A DNA stretch of 64,000 nt from Nannobrachium achirus (GCA_963921795.1 OY997658.1:55084476-55148475), one strand, 5' to 3'; positions 44,925 through 57,999 are shown, counted from the stretch's first letter. Notes: generated from the letters alone by a model not told the origin. Translations and numbers: made by a program.

Positions 44925-45235
44925 GGCATGCTAAGGGGGTCCCTGCTTGCTTCATCCCTCTCTCAGCTAAGCAGGGACCCCTTAGCTTTAATAGGGGGAC
45001 CCCTTAGCTGAGAGAGAGAGAGAGACAAAGCTGCTTAATCTCTCAGCTAACGGTCCCTCTCTGTCAGCTAAGGGGTCCCTGCTTCATCTCTCTCTCAGCT
45101 AAGGGGTCCCTGCTTCATCTCTCTCTCAGCTAAGGGGTCCCTGCTTCATCTCACTCTCTCAGCTAAGGGGTCCCTGCTTCATCTCTCTCAGTTAAGGGGT
45201 CCCTGCTTCATCTCTCTCAGCTCCCTGGCTGGGGG
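44925..45235. repeat. 31-bp minisatellite, P3 right arm
   Basis: Inverse counterpart of 34661-34960 with a similar number of units (AGCTAAGGGGTCCCTGCTTC). Confidence 0.9.
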
Positions 45236-45557
45236 AGATGTTTAATAATTATTGTTTCCTTTTTTTTTTTCTATTTTCCCAAATAATTATTAAAAATAAA
45301 TGAGGAAAAAAAACGGCCTGCTCACATAGGAGGGTAATATGAGTCAACAGAAAAATAATAATGGGTGTTTTTAATGAATCTATCATGGTTAAAATGGAGT
45401 TTGAAGTTACAAGTGTGTTTATGTGGAGAGAAGCTCAAAAGCTGTTTCCCTGTTGAGAGTGGAATGTCCCTTTAAGTGAGTCGCAAAGATAAGCATACAG
45501 ATTACAGACTACACATCCTGACATGTAACAACATAAACCCCCGTCATTGTATCTTAC

Positions 45558-45824
45558 CTGAATGGACTTATACCCAGGAATCGTTCATAAATCCACCACG
45601 CTTCTTGTTCCTGATGTAAACAATCCTCCAACAGTCCACACACAGAGCGGAAGACGAAATAGCAGGTCATTCAGTCAACTGTAGGACAAATGCAACTGGC
45701 TTAAGGCCGTGGAAGATTGTGATTGGCTCTCTCCACCTTAACCCAGTTGCTTTTTTTATACGCTCGGACTGAAAGACCTGCAAAAAATACTCTCCCACTG
45801 CGTGACGCTGGCCCTGTGACGTCA
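45558..45824 (-). promoter_or_regulatory. P3 right-arm CRE/TATA promoter and exon-1-like segment
   Basis: Inverse copy of 34065-34331: TGACGTCA at 45817-45824, TATAAAAA just inside, and donor CATTCAG/GTAAGA at the 45557/45558 boundary. It points toward the captured exon of the right arm. Confidence 0.5.
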
Positions 45825-46467
45825 GTCCTCAAAATAGGAAATAACATATTATCGTTTTGCTTACTTTATTCACTCAAAATATAACGTTGGTCCTTGCATT
45901 GCACATCCTTGGAAAGCATAAAATCGCCTTATTTTTTACAGAGTCAAGAGATGAGGGTTTCATAAAACACAACTGTAGGACATTAATACAATATCAAGCC
46001 AGCCACTCTAGCATATGCGCGGTGCATGCTGGGTAATCCATTTGGATAAATAAATGCTTTTTGCCAAGTCATCCTTTCACATTTGTCTTAACTGTGACCA
46101 ACATTTAACAGAAGTTACATTTTTAAATTGGATCTGAGACAAAACACTTTTTATATATTATGTTTAATTACGATAGTCATTTGGTCTCGTCTCGTTCGTG
46201 CACCAAAAAAACAGCAGTCACGTGACTGACATATCGGCCGATGTGATGTACATTATCAACAGACAGAATGTCTGATTAAAACATAGTGCCTGAACGAGAG
46301 TATGGGCATTTTCCATGGGACGTGAACATAATCAACAGAGACTATGTCTGATAACAACATAATGAGTTCCTCAGTATGGGCAATATGGCCATAATGGGCG
46401 CATTCTATGCAGTTAATAAAGGCTGATAATGGACATTCTATGTTCTGATAACGTTCGAAGCGGGTGC

Positions 46468-46760
46468 AAGTCGCAGGTTGGAATCCCTGCACTCCAGGGC
46501 TATGAGCCACATGTATCCTGTTTGCGTATAAGTAGCCTAAATGTATTACAAGATTTGCCATAGTTTTGTGCTTTTTCTGTTTTAACATTACTCTAATAGA
46601 CCCCTAATAGCCAGGTGTGGTTATAATATGCAAATATGTCTTCCCTGTGTATTTTTGGTTTCTTCCTGAAAGCTGAAAGCCTCTGAGTCAAAAGGCCCAA
46701 TCAATATACTGTACACCGCTTTAGTGACACACTAAAATCATCCTCTCCCCTTATTATAAA
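46468..46760. other. tRNA-SINE-like remnant split by P3
   Basis: Joining the left flank (CTGTAACTCAAAAGTC) to the right flank gives AACTCAAAAGTCGCAGGTTG followed by GAATCC. This contains a B-box-like GGTTGGAATCC (46476-46486). P3 therefore probably inserted into a tRNA-derived sequence. The remainder to 46760 is unassigned. Confidence 0.45.
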
Positions 46761-46761
46761 T

Positions 46762-47462
46762 ACCAGTAAGACTCCCTTATCGGGAGATAAGCAACCGTCA
46801 GGTCGCATGTATACACAACCTCATGGTGGCGCTAGAAGAGGGGCATGTGAGATATCAGGGGCAGAGGTTGTGGTTTGCCAGCCAAGGAGTGTGTTTGCAA
46901 AGTTTGGCATAGATAGGGGCAACGGTGCCGGAGATAAGAGTAGGGCCAAAAGTTGACATGGCGGACAGATTGACTGACTGACAGACTACTTTCTGTAGAC
47001 CTATATCTAGTATAAAAACTACTACCAGTAAGACTCCCTAATCGGGAGATAAGCGACCGTAGGTGGCTTATCTCCACAAATAGGGCAAAAATTTGTTTTT
47101 CCAAAATCTTCCTGATCCATGTTGATGACATGAGTGTAGACATGCTGTGTAGTGATATTCGTGATTTTCGGGCAAAAACTGTAGGAGCAGTGTCCAAAAA
47201 TCTGTTGTGCGCTGCAGTGGCAGGGGGTCCTCCACTGGGGGCGCCACCACTTTTGCATCCGTTCTGGAGCACCAGGAGTCGGTGGTCCCCGGGAATTCCC
47301 CGTGAGCAGCCCCGTTGGGGTGGTCATTTGGTCATTTTTGCACATTTGGTCATTTTTTACATCTGGGGGTCCCCCAGGGACTCCGGGGGTCCTTGGAGGT
47401 TGTAGTTTGGCAGGCAAGGAGTGCGTGTATAAAATCTGGCATGGATCGGGTCAACGGGTTTA
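46762..47462. repeat. GCGACC-family repeat, two tandem inverse copies
   Basis: Two adjacent starts of ACCAGTAAGACTCCCTWATC occur at 46762 and 47023, each followed by GGGAGATAAGCRACCGTMAGG. Shared words are GGCAAGGAGTG and CTCATGGTGGCGCTAGAAGA. Orientation is inverse to 52821-53650. Confidence 0.75.
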
Positions 47463-48639
<1,177 letters not shown>

Positions 48640-48674
48640 CGTCTTGCACGTGCATGTAGATCGGCTATTTTCAC

Positions 48675-49333
48675 AGTAGCCTTGTTTCCATAAACGTATT
48701 CGAATTAGGGAAGCGAATAATCAGAAATGCGTATTAAGACAAAGCGAATTTAGCCCGTTTCTATTTGCGGGTGTCATTCGAATTAGCGACGGTCGCATGG
48801 GTTGACAGAGTGCTCATCCTGCAAGTTTCAGCGTCCTCTGGAAGGTGGCTGATCTGCAAGCTCACAGTGCGGCGCGGAGACGCGGATGCGAGCTGCTGTG
48901 AGCTTGTAGATTGGCCACTTTTGGCACGCAACACTGTGTGTTGAGGAAGGGTTAGCCACGGATGGCTTGACTCCAGGAGGTGAAAACGGGAGGGATTTAC
49001 ACACAGTCCGTGTCACTCTGTGTCTAACAAACAACCGGTTTGTTTTGTGGGCTATAAACGCTATACAATGGACATTAAGCGGCAGGGGAAAGTGTTAAGT
49101 TGGCGGACGATATGGACCCAGAACGTCATAATGTATTCGCATTTATTGTCTGACCCGTTTCCATTCAGAAATGCGCATTTAGTTTATTCGATAATAAACT
49201 AAATGCACCTTCTCCAAGCGGATACATTTTTTTGCGGATAATGAAAGTTTATTCGCGTTTTGAAGTGTTTCCATAAAAAGATTTTGCGAATAAGCCTTAA
49301 ATGTGCATTAAAAAGCTTTATGGAAATGCCACT
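48675..49333. mobile_element. MITE with TTTCCATAAA ends
   Basis: Inverted ends AGTAGCCTTGTTTCCATAAA and TTTATGGAAATGCCACT. The 659-bp AT-rich interior, rich in GCGAATAA and ATTCGAATTA motifs, has no transposase. The TSD is ambiguous. It contains its own hairpin module at 48843-48922. Confidence 0.65.
48843..48922. repeat. GATCTAC hairpin module, diverged core
   Basis: GGTGGCTGATCTGCAAGCTC ... GAGCTTGTAGATTGGCCACT. Here the usual AAAATAG outer stem is replaced by GTGGC/GCCAC on both sides, again self-complementary, with tip GGCGCGGAGACGC. Confidence 0.8.
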
Positions 49334-49553
49334 AATATCTGCCTTTAATATTTGACAATTTGGTCAATGGATAGGCCCTCAAGTTGTCACTTTATAAATG
49401 TGCCTCAATACACTTACACTTTATGTTGGGTTTGTTTACTGTTGAGTGAGATCTGAGAAAACAATGTTGCACATAAGTTCATCATCTGGGGACCCCCCCA
49501 AAATCATTTGGGGACCCCCCTGGGGGTCCCGACCCACAGGTTGAGAACCACTG

Positions 49554-49950
49554 GAATAGACGAAGAGGCCTTCAACTAATCAAATCAATTTGAACATACA
49601 GGAAATGGATAGTAGTCTATGCGTAGTACTTCAACACAAAGACTACAAATAAACATTATGCCACATACAGTATGCCACGATAAGAGTTAGCTGGTAATCA
49701 TGTTTCCAGTACACTGGACAATGAAAGGCAAAAGTCAGCTGACAGTCTACTGGACTATCTATCCTTGTACAGTCTAGGTGGCAATGTAATGTATAATGGC
49801 TCATAATCAGCTAATTGGTAATACCTGCTAATGCTCTCTTTTTGGTCTCTTTTAATAACAGTATTGTGTTTTGATCAGATGAAATGCACGCCTCATTCAG
49901 GAAAATGTTAATTCCACTTTGATTTGTCTGCTTTCTACTTTGTCCTCACT
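49554..49950. other. Non-coding; left flank of SINE
   Basis: No gene. The last ~150 bp are paralogous to 51300-51460. The final 12 bases (TTTGTCCTCACT) are the SINE's target-site copy. Confidence 0.6.
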
Positions 49951-50466
49951 TTTTTTTTTTTTTTTAATTTTTATCCCACGATTTTGCAACCCATTTTTTC
50001 CACCCAGTGCCAATTGCCTATGTAATCCTGGGCTCTGCTCTCCCTCTGCCGCGCCTGGGGAGACAACGGACTGACCTCATGCTTCCTTCAATGCATGAGT
50101 AGTCCAAGTTGTTTCTTTTCACCTGACAGGGGGGATTTTCCCCGGGATGGACGTAGCGCGTGGAAGGAACACGTTATTCCAACCAGTTCCTTTCCCCTCC
50201 ATCAAGCACCCCGGCTGGCCAGGGGGAGGCATTATTGAGACCAGGATTACTGCATGTTTTTGTGAGGGTATCAACCCTAGGAGACACAGGGAGAACATGC
50301 AAACTCCACACAGAAAGGCCCTATCGCCGACCCCACCTAGGGTGTGGGCGCTGATGACGCAGAGGGAGAAACACACCCCCAGCACCCACAGTTCCCCGGC
50401 GGGAATCAAACCCAGGACCTTCTAGCTGTGAGGCGAAGCGCTAACCACTGCGCCACCGTGCCCCCC
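49951..50466 (-). mobile_element. tRNA-derived SINE with 12-bp TSD
   Basis: On the minus strand it begins GGGGGGCACGGTGGCGCAGT, with an A-box-like GTGGCGCAGTGGTTAGCG (50441-50459) and a B-box-like GGTTTGATTCCC (50400-50411), and ends in a poly(A) tail (T run at 49951). Flanked by TTTGTCCTCACT at 49939-49950 and 50467-50478. Transcription would be by RNA polymerase III. It was inserted by LINE machinery (family knowledge). Confidence 0.92.
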
Positions 50467-51089
50467 TTTGTCCTCACTGAGTAGGGCTCTGATCGCAGAG
50501 GAGTAAAAACTACTTAGGCACCTTAAAAACGCAAGACAAAGAAGAAGTCGCCGTCACACAAGGAATCTCCTTTTCACATGGTTTTATTTTCCTCTCTGGA
50601 CAGGAAACAACGTACAGTATGCGTTTCGACCTAGTCGGTCTTCCTCAGCGTTGTCAACCTTAAAAACGCGTCAATGATACCCAGCAATGAGCCACCTAGA
50701 ACCTGGCAGTATTGTGTTGTCTAGTTGACCAATCAGCAAGCCTGTTGTGGTCTGACCTCAGTGACACCAAACAGCACACCGCCTGCTGTAGCTCCCACAC
50801 CGGCACATGGCAGGTCCCCAAAATACCAAACACACACAGATGGTTTATTATGTTTAAAAAAACACGGCACTTAGTCTCCGGAAATTGTCTATTTGCCTGT
50901 CTGCTGCATGCCTCCTGCCCATCCTCCTGGCCCAAAACAGAGTCCTCCATTTATGTTTCTCTAATAGAGGCCGCGTGTATTTGTGTGTGGAGCAAAGGGA
51001 GAAATGTGTTGCCCTAATCGCCAAAACGATTTGCAGACATCCAAATGTAATCATCATAAAGTGCACTGCACATATTTGTTTGTGCGTGC

Positions 51090-51163
<74 letters not shown>

Positions 51164-51299
51164 CCATCATCCTGCCCCAAAATAGAGTCCTCAACTTTTT
51201 TTTCTAATAGAGGCTGTGTGTATTTGTGTGTGGAGCAAAGGGAGAAATGTGTTGCCTTAATCGCCAAACCGATTTGCAGACATCCAAATGTAATGTACA
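50467..51299. repeat. Tandemly duplicated segment with (GT)n
   Basis: Two ~130-bp blocks (about 50925-51058 and 51163-51295) share TAATAGAGGC, GTATTTGTGTGTGGAGCAAA and GATTTGCAGACATCCAAATG, separated by (GT)n at 51091-51161. No coding sequence. Confidence 0.75.
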
Positions 51300-51480
51300 G
51301 TACACTCATAATCAAGGTAATTGGTAATACCTGCTAATGCTCTCTTTTTAGTCTCTTGTAGTAACAGCATCATGTGTTTTGATCAGATGAAATGCACAGC
51401 TCATTCAGGAAAATGTTAATTTCACTTTGCTTTGTCTGCTTTCTACTTTGTCTTCACTGAGTAGCATTCCAGGCATTTGA
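51300..51480. repeat. Paralogous empty site of the SINE
   Basis: Matches 49800-49950 joined to 50467-50485 without the SINE: TTCTACTTTGTCTTCACTGA reads straight through the insertion point. It is a natural pre-insertion allele on a duplicated segment. Confidence 0.85.
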
Positions 51481-52820
51481 TTGTTCTTCCTTCTGTACCA
51501 TTGACTCGACTATGATGGAAACATGTGTCCCACTGTATAAACACATTGTAGACATCACACTGCTGAAGGCCCAGTGGCAAACAGCCATGTTGTCCTTGAG
51601 CTTGGAGCTGGAGGAAGATGTAGGCAACCTTAGGCACGGGTGTTTTCTTTTTCTTTTACAATTAATTATTCAGTTAAATATTCTTAAATTACCCTTCACA
51701 TCTATCCACAACTTTCCAACATCCCATCGTGCATTGCGCAGAAGGCGAGCGGCATTTCCGGCGTCGCAGCCGAGTGTGATCTACAAGCTCATAACGGTTG
51801 CATCTGCGACGTGAGCTTGTATGTCTGCTGTTAACCGGAAGTGTCCTGCAGATATTGCTACAGTAAAGTCTTGCGGAAACAGGTGGATACACAAATCATA
51901 TCCTGCACATAATTCTACATTCATTCATACTCTGAACTCAGACTGGGAGTCTGAGTCTAATGATCATACATCCTGATGTGAAAAAATATATATTTCTAAA
52001 GAAGTAATAAAACATTAAGGTTATGTATAGCCTATGGACATTGGACAATCAAAAGTTGGAACTATTTATGAGGTGTCATAATTAAATGTAATCTTGATTT
52101 GGCACACTCACTGACTATCGAGAAAATGAAAACGTGGCACTTCATCTCAAAATGGTTGCCGACCCCATTGTAACCAAACCAGAGCCATGAAGTATAGCCA
52201 CACCCACACATACAGGGCCCTCCCAGGAATACAAACAATACAGACCCTGAATACATTTTAAATTTCAATTGTAATTTTCTACATTTACAAACTGTCATCC
52301 CCTTAAAATGTGCATTCTTTTTTATTTGTTTTAATTTCCTGGGGGATTAACGGCACTTCATTGTTCAAATAGTTCAAACCTCAAATTTGCATTTATGCAA
52401 CTACTGTAAAAGACAGTACAGACCTTGGCAATTCCTTACATGGTTCCTGAAAGAACCCCTTTGGTGGAAAGGTTCCCAGCAGCTCCCAAACAAGTGCCAG
52501 AGTGAGTGAGCAGTCAGCATTAATCCAATGACGGGGAAGAACGCAAGTGGGCCTTGTAATAAAGCCTAATTGCCACTGGCAGGAAGTGCTTCCCGAGAAG
52601 GGCCCTCGTGTGTTAATAGGGCTGGGTAACTGCTTTGATACAGTGAGTACTGAAAAATTCACTCAACCTTTTCAGGCCGTGACCCCTAAAATAATCATAT
52701 TTTAACTAGAGACCCCTCCCCCCCTGACGAGCACTAAGAGTTGAAGAATTACATTTTGTGTAACACGGTTGTATATGAGCTTGTATATGCTATTTTTCTA
52801 ATAGTTAAAAGCATAACATA
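51481..52820. other. Non-coding; hairpin remnants
   Basis: A diverged hairpin module lies at 51774-51833 (GATCTACAAGCTCATAACGG ... GTGAGCTTGTATGTCTGCTG). A piece of the CTTTTCAGGCCGTGACCCC repeat lies at 52664-52760, running into a half hairpin at 52770-52800. No gene is seen. Confidence 0.55.
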
Positions 52821-53650
52821 ATTGCGACCGTTAGGTCGCAGTTACTACCAAAACCTCCACCGGCTGTCTGTCAGTCTGTCAGTCAGTCTGTCAGTCAGTC
52901 TGTCAGTCTGTCTGTCACGTCACACTTTTCCCCAACTCATATCTCCGCCACCGTTGCCCCATGCCAAATTTTGCACACACACTCCTTGCATGCCAATCCA
53001 CAACAAACACACAATCCAAGGACCCCCGGAGCTCCAGGGACCCCCAGGGACCCCCTTCCGCCGCCGCCAAAAAGTGCAAAAATTACCAAATGACCACACC
53101 AACGGGGCTGTTCACGGGAAATTCCCGGGGACCACCGACTCCTGGTGCTCCAGAATGGATGCAAAAGTGGTCGTCCTAGTGGAGGACCCCCGCCACTGCA
53201 GCACACATAAAATGCCGTAACTTGGGCTAGGAGCGACCGTGAGAGCCGGGGCCGGTACCCACGCGTCCGCCTCGGCGCCACCATCATTTTTTCAAAACAC
53301 ATTTTTGGACACTGCTCCTACAGATTTTGCCCTAAAATCACGCAAATCGTTACACAGTATGTCTACACTCATGTCATCAACATGGATCTGTCCCATATAG
53401 CGCCACCATCAGGCTGATTTTTTCAAACACTTTTTTGGACACTGCTCCTACAGATTTTGCCCTAAAATCACGCAAATTGGTACACAATATGTCTACACTC
53501 ATGTCATCAAGATGGATCTGTCCCATATAGCGCCACCATGTGGCTGACTTTTTCAAACACATTTTTGTACTCTGCTCCAACACATTTTGCCCTAAAATCA
53601 CGCTGCGACCTGACAGTCGCTTATCTCCCGATTAGGGAGTCTTACTGGTG
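52821..53650. repeat. GCGACC-family repeat, longest copy
   Basis: Starts ATTGCGACCGTTAGGTCGCA and ends TCTCCCGATTAGGGAGTCTT then ACTGGT; both ends carry a short hairpin. It contains a CAGT/CTGT-rich tract, a conserved CATATCTCCGCCACCGTTGC block, a GGACCCC-rich block, and about 2.5 tandem ~131-bp units (53275-53605; CACTGCTCCTACAGATTTTG). Possibly an undescribed non-autonomous element; superfamily unknown. Confidence 0.75.
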
Positions 53651-53881
53651 GTTAAAGTGGTTCCAGATCTTAATGGGTTAATGAAATGAACTCATAAAAG
53701 GCACCGCTCACTTCACACTGGGTAGGATTTGTGTATATAGCTAGGCTTTGCTCCCTGCTTTTCTCCAGAGAGCTAACAGTACTTGACCGCCGACCAGAGG
53801 GTTTAATGTACTTCTCCCATGAGCTCACATAATAGAAACTATTTCAAAATGTCTCAGAGTCTGTTTGCCATAGCAAATCCT

Positions 53882-54370
53882 CAGCGGTGGAAAAATTACA
53901 CGCATTTTCTACTTAAGTAAAAGTATCAATACTGCAATATAGAAATATAGTGAAATCCGGGAATTCAAAATGTATGAGTAAAAGTATGAAAGTGTTGGCA
54001 TCAAAATGTACTTAAAATATCAGAAGAAAAGGCACAAAATGTTTGAAAATAGCAGATCTACTAGCTCACAACGTGTTGCGATGCGACGCATTGTGAGCTT
54101 GTAGATTGGATATTTTCAAATAGCCAAGGTATAAAATAGGGCTAAAGTGGTTAATTTATGTTTTATAATATGAATATAATTTAAATTTGCAAAGTAACTA
54201 GTAACCAAAGTGTTCAATGTAGTGGAGTAAAGTACAAAATTTGGATCCGAGATGTAGTGGAGTAGAAGTAAAAAGTATTGGAAATCGGAAATGCTCAAGT
54301 ACTGTAATTCCTCAAAATTTTACACAAGTACATAACGTAAGCAAAAGTACTCAGTTACTTTACACCACTG
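53882..54370. mobile_element. hAT-type MITE (CAGYGGTGGAAAA family) with hairpin
   Basis: Starts CAGCGGTGGAAAAATTAC and ends GTTACTTTACACCACTG, with a perfect 8-bp TSD CAAATCCT (53874-53881 and 54371-54378). Subterminal AAGTAAAAGTA and GTACTTAA motifs resemble the ends of the autonomous hAT at 11215-29165, which may supply its transposase (inference). Confidence 0.93.
54042..54120. repeat. GATCTAC hairpin module inside hAT MITE
   Basis: TTTGAAAATAGCAGATCTAC ... TAGATTGGATATTTTCAAA, with tip GTGTTGCGATGCGACGC. It lies near the middle of the 489-bp MITE. Confidence 0.9.
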
Positions 54371-54378
54371 CAAATCCT

Positions 54379-54923
54379 TTTCGATCTACCGTTCCTGGAC
54401 ACCAGGCCACATGCAGTGCTCCCTGGTAGTCAAGGTACAGTAGTTACAGACATACAGTAAGCTTAGAGCAAATTAAGTATAACTTTGTTCTGGGTCCTGG
54501 GGGTACAGGCACCCACAGGGTACCGCCTCTCAGCAATACAAAACAATAAACACCCCCGTTAAATATTAAAATTAAATTAGGGGTACGTTATGTTGAGAAT
54601 TTTAGAAGCCAACGTTAACTTAAATTAACACATGTCTTAATGAATCAGTTGGTATTTCCTAGAGTGTTTCCTTGGTTACACAACATTATGGGAGATTAAA
54701 TTACCACTGAATGCTGCCGAGAGCCCACACTGGGCCCAATATAAGAACTTATGCTGAGAATGGATAAACAGCTGTTTAAATCAGCGAGTGCCTTGCCGTA
54801 CAAAGACTTAACGTTGCAGATTTGCAGGCAACACCACTCACGAGAAATGCAAACAGAAGTAGACTTAGAAATAAACTGTACAGTATATGAACCCCACAAT
54901 CAATCCTCCTAGGCAACACAGGA
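54379..54923. other. No gene recognised
   Basis: AT-rich sequence without transposon termini or coding region that I can support. Confidence 0.5.
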
Positions 54924-55306
54924 AAAGTTGAAATTTGTCACCCAGGGGAAACCTCATAAAAAACTGCTGAAAGTTGGGGTCCTATTCATTTACTATTAGG
55001 AAGGAAAAAAAATACAAAGAATGCATCAGTTTTAAGTAGCATGTGAGGGGTTAAACTAGGGTTTTTTCATGATTCTGAATCCATTGCAAGCATTTGTTTT
55101 GCATGAAAAACATTCCTTGGGCTAAAAACGGCCAAACAAAACTATGGTTTTGTGATGAGTCATCACTTTTCACAGTTGTGAGAGAGATGTTTTTAGCCCA
55201 AGCAATGTTTTTCGTGCAAAACAAATGCTTAATACTTAATGGGACCCCAACGTTCAGCTGTTTTTTATGAGGTTTCCCCCAGGAAGTTGAATTTCAACTT
55301 TTTAGT
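54924..55306. mobile_element. Foldback MITE-like element
   Basis: Left end AAGTTGAAATT ... GGGGAAACCTCATAAAAAAC and CTGAAAGTTGGGGTCC. The inverse is present at the right (GGACCCCAACGTTCAGC ... GAGGTTTCCCCCAGG ... AATTTCAACTT). Inner arms with AAGCATTTGTTTTGCATGAA extend the fold. The left arm carries a ~60-bp insertion relative to the right. Confidence 0.7.
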
Positions 55307-55502
55307 GCATGTTATTATACACCTTTAGAAACACATTGGTGAAGACATTTCTTGGTAATGATTTATTTGGCAGATTGGTCAAATATCTGATAAAATGCCC
55401 TTACTATAATGACATAGTTCAATGTTGGAAATGGGTGGTTCTCCCCTGATAATTCAATAGTGATTTTTGGCCAAAAATTTTAGGAGCTGTGTCCATAAAT
55501 GT

Positions 55503-55747
55503 GTTTTGCAAGAACCGGCCTCATGGTGGCGCTAGAAAAGGGTCATGTGAGAATTGATGGGGTTGATGTGGTTTGGTAGGCAAGGAGTGTGTGTGCAAAA
55601 TTTGGCATGGATCGGGGCAACGGTTGCGGAGATATGAGCAGGGGAAAAGTGTGACGTGTGACGTGTGACAGACTGACAGACAGACAGACAGACAGACAGA
55701 CAGCTGGTCGAGGTTTTGATAGTAAATGCGACCTGACGGTCGCAATT
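55503..55747. repeat. GCGACC-family repeat, short inverse copy
   Basis: CTCATGGTGGCGCTAGAAAA at one end and GCGACCTGACGGTCGCAATT at the other, with a (GACA)n tract at 55672-55704. Internally deleted relative to 52821-53650. Confidence 0.75.
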
Positions 55748-56632
55748 AATATTTCATAATCAGTACAGGGTCATATACTGTAGCAGGAATTATTCAATAC
55801 TTGTTAAATGTTTACAATACATAGGTACATTTTAAGAATTTGTAAGACTCAATTGTTGTTTTAAAGATCCAGATTTATCATTCAGCTGTCCCGCAACTGA
55901 CCTTTATTTACTGAAAGTAAACTGCCTTTGTCTCATTATCATTTAGAATAACAGAATTTCTTTGTTTTCAGCCACAGGGAGTAGCCTAGGACCCAACTGC
56001 GTGGGTGCTGTTAGGTGACTCTTCTCAGCTGTGGTGGTATCAGTGCTGCTGTGAAATCTTTTTTAATAGCTTGGATATTTATTTTAATTGCCTGTTCATT
56101 TTTAAATGAATATGAATGGAGCTGGGGTTTAAATCATTGTTCATTTATTGTTTCATATGAAAAGGACTTTCTTCAGAGCTCATCAGGACCACTTCGCTGC
56201 ATTAGTGATTCAGTGCATATTCTTTCCAGCGTGCAATTAATATACCATACATTTTAAGATATGAACCCTCATTAAATGCAACTACTGTGAGTGCTTGGGT
56301 GGCACAGGAGTAAGTACCTGTCCGTCACCACTGAGTTATTTAGGGGTTTGAAATCCACTTTGGTGCGTCTGGTATGCAGAGCATCTATAATTGGCGTTCG
56401 TTCTAGTCATTATTGAGAAATAAACTCTGACAGGATGATTAGACTCGGACGTGAAGCAAAGGGGTTCATTTCTAAATAATGAACGCCTCTCCGTTGAGTG
56501 TATCACTCTCTACACTGCTACTGAATAAAGTAAGCAATAATATGACACAACATGTATCAACAAAATAATTGTATTGATTTAAAACAATGTATTTACACTT
56601 ATTGTTATAGACATCCTTGATGTGGACAGCCC
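55748..56632. other. No gene recognised
   Basis: Short open frames only; no similarity that I recognise and no repeat termini. Confidence 0.5.
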
Positions 56633-56701
56633 TTAAAGGACAACTTTGTTAAGGGTTCATATTTTAGATTGTAATTAGAGAAAAGAAAAAGTGAGTTTTA
56701 A

Positions 56702-57155
56702 AGCCATACTGTGTAAGTTGCCCAACTAGTGGTCATTAGCCCTATAGCAAACCGCGGTCGCGTCCGCGTCTTTCGTCCGTTTTTCTTTTAAGGGGTCCCT
56801 TGTTCCTGTGCGTTCAGTAATTCCAGAGATACGGACTCCTTCACCCTGCCTGGTAGGCGAAATTACCTAGAGAAGGGATGGTACAAACGGGCGACAACAA
56901 ATATGGCTGCCATAGCGACCCCACTTCAAGATGCGCTGTGATTGGCCGGCAGTTGTATAACCCTCGCTGTGATTGGCCGGTAGTGTGATGACGCAATTTT
57001 GGCGCGAGATCCGGTCCACGGCAAGGATCTCAGTTTACATATAGAGAAGGCTTTACAGGCTGAAATTCACGGCGCGGATCTTCTAAAACTTTTGTGATTT
57101 AATAGTTAGGAGAATTTTAAGATTTGTTTTATAAAAAAAGTTACATAGTACAACT
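56702..57155. mobile_element. Nested TTAA-type MITE
   Basis: TTAA at 56698-56701 and 57156-57159. Ends AGCCATACTGTGTAAGTTG and GTTACATAGTACAACT are imperfect inverted repeats. The interior is GC-rich for this region (CCGCGGTCGCGTCCGCG). Confidence 0.82.
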
Positions 57156-57584
57156 TTAAGATGTTTTCATTTGCTTTGTTCTATTGTTTTATCGTGTTTA
57201 CCGTGCTAAAATGTGGGGCATGCGCACGCATGGGGGCATGCGTACAAGTGGCTAACTATGTCTTTTTAGACACAATAAGCCAGCCGTTTCTTTATTGCTA
57301 TTTACAGTAACACTTCTAGCCCCCATAAGTCAGATCCAACCATGAAAGGTTGCGTTGTATCTTGGGAATGGGCTTATTCTGTGTAAAATGACATATTTAG
57401 CCACTTGTACGCATGCCCCCAACCACTGAAATAAGAATCTCTAAAACAATAGAAAGAAATGAAATAATTTTAACACTCATCTTTTATATTTAAGTGTGCC
57501 TGCCATGCAATGCAATGGCAAAACACTTATTGTAATCCGCCATACTTAGTTAGTTAGTTAGTTAGTTCGTTCATAATGATCCCA

Positions 57585-57910
57585 CAAATTTTCGGCACGT
57601 AATAACTGCCGCACGATTTACGCCACCGCCGCAATATATACATCAAAGCGTGCGGCTCGGCCGGGATTGGGGTGCTATTACTTTTCTTTCCGATCCGCGT
57701 TACCATTGCGACGTAATTCGCAAAAAATGACGCCCAAAAACCCCATTGACTTAGATTGGGGGAAATTTTGGCACGCAATAACTGCCGCACGATTTACGCC
57801 ACCGCCGCAATATATACATCAAAATGTGCGGCTCGGCCAGGAATGGTGTGCTATTACTTTTCTTTACGATCCGCGTTACCATGGCAACGTAATTCGTAAA
57901 AAACTCGGAA
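57585..57910. repeat. Tandem duplication of a ~183-bp unit
   Basis: Two units share CGTAATAACTGCCGCACGAT-type sequence, CACCGCCGCAATATATACAT and TGCTATTACTTTTCTTT. Preceded by (TTAG)n at 57548-57565. Confidence 0.8.
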
Positions 57911-57999
57911 AAAAAAACAGAATTGGCGCCACATAACTCTGCCATACTTTTGCCTAGCAACGTCATTTAAACTTTAAAATGCACACGCAACTTTGGTCT

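Larger units (their letters stand above)
33422..46467. mobile_element. P3: 13-kb palindromic transposon with captured gene end
   Basis: Termini GCACCCGCTTCGAACGTT and the inverse ending GCGGGTGC are flanked by AAGTC (33417-33421 and 46468-46472). A third copy at 60781 begins at exactly the same base, which supports a true terminus. The arms (33422 to about 39150 and about 40745-46467) are near-identical. They differ by a 14-bp indel near 36430 and by microsatellite lengths. The centre (39160-40735) is unique to one side. No transposase was recognised, and the 5-bp TSD and superfamily are unassigned. Confidence 0.88.
48640..49553. mobile_element. GAGAACCACTG repeat split by a nested MITE
   Basis: A half hairpin module (TGCATGTAGATCGGCTATTT, 48650-48674) is followed by the nested MITE 48675-49333. 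The outer repeat then resumes (ATCTGCCTTTAATATTTGAC) and ends GACCCACAGGTTGAGAACCACTG at 49553. P1 (about 600-860) carries the same arrangement without the nested MITE. Confidence 0.65.

Noticed and set aside
46474..46486. tRNA gene
   Set aside because: Only a B-box-like motif is present; no cloverleaf can be formed and the upstream half is split by P3.
53275..53605. Tandem ~131-bp units as a separate satellite
   Set aside because: They lie inside the GCGACC-family repeat and are better described as part of it.
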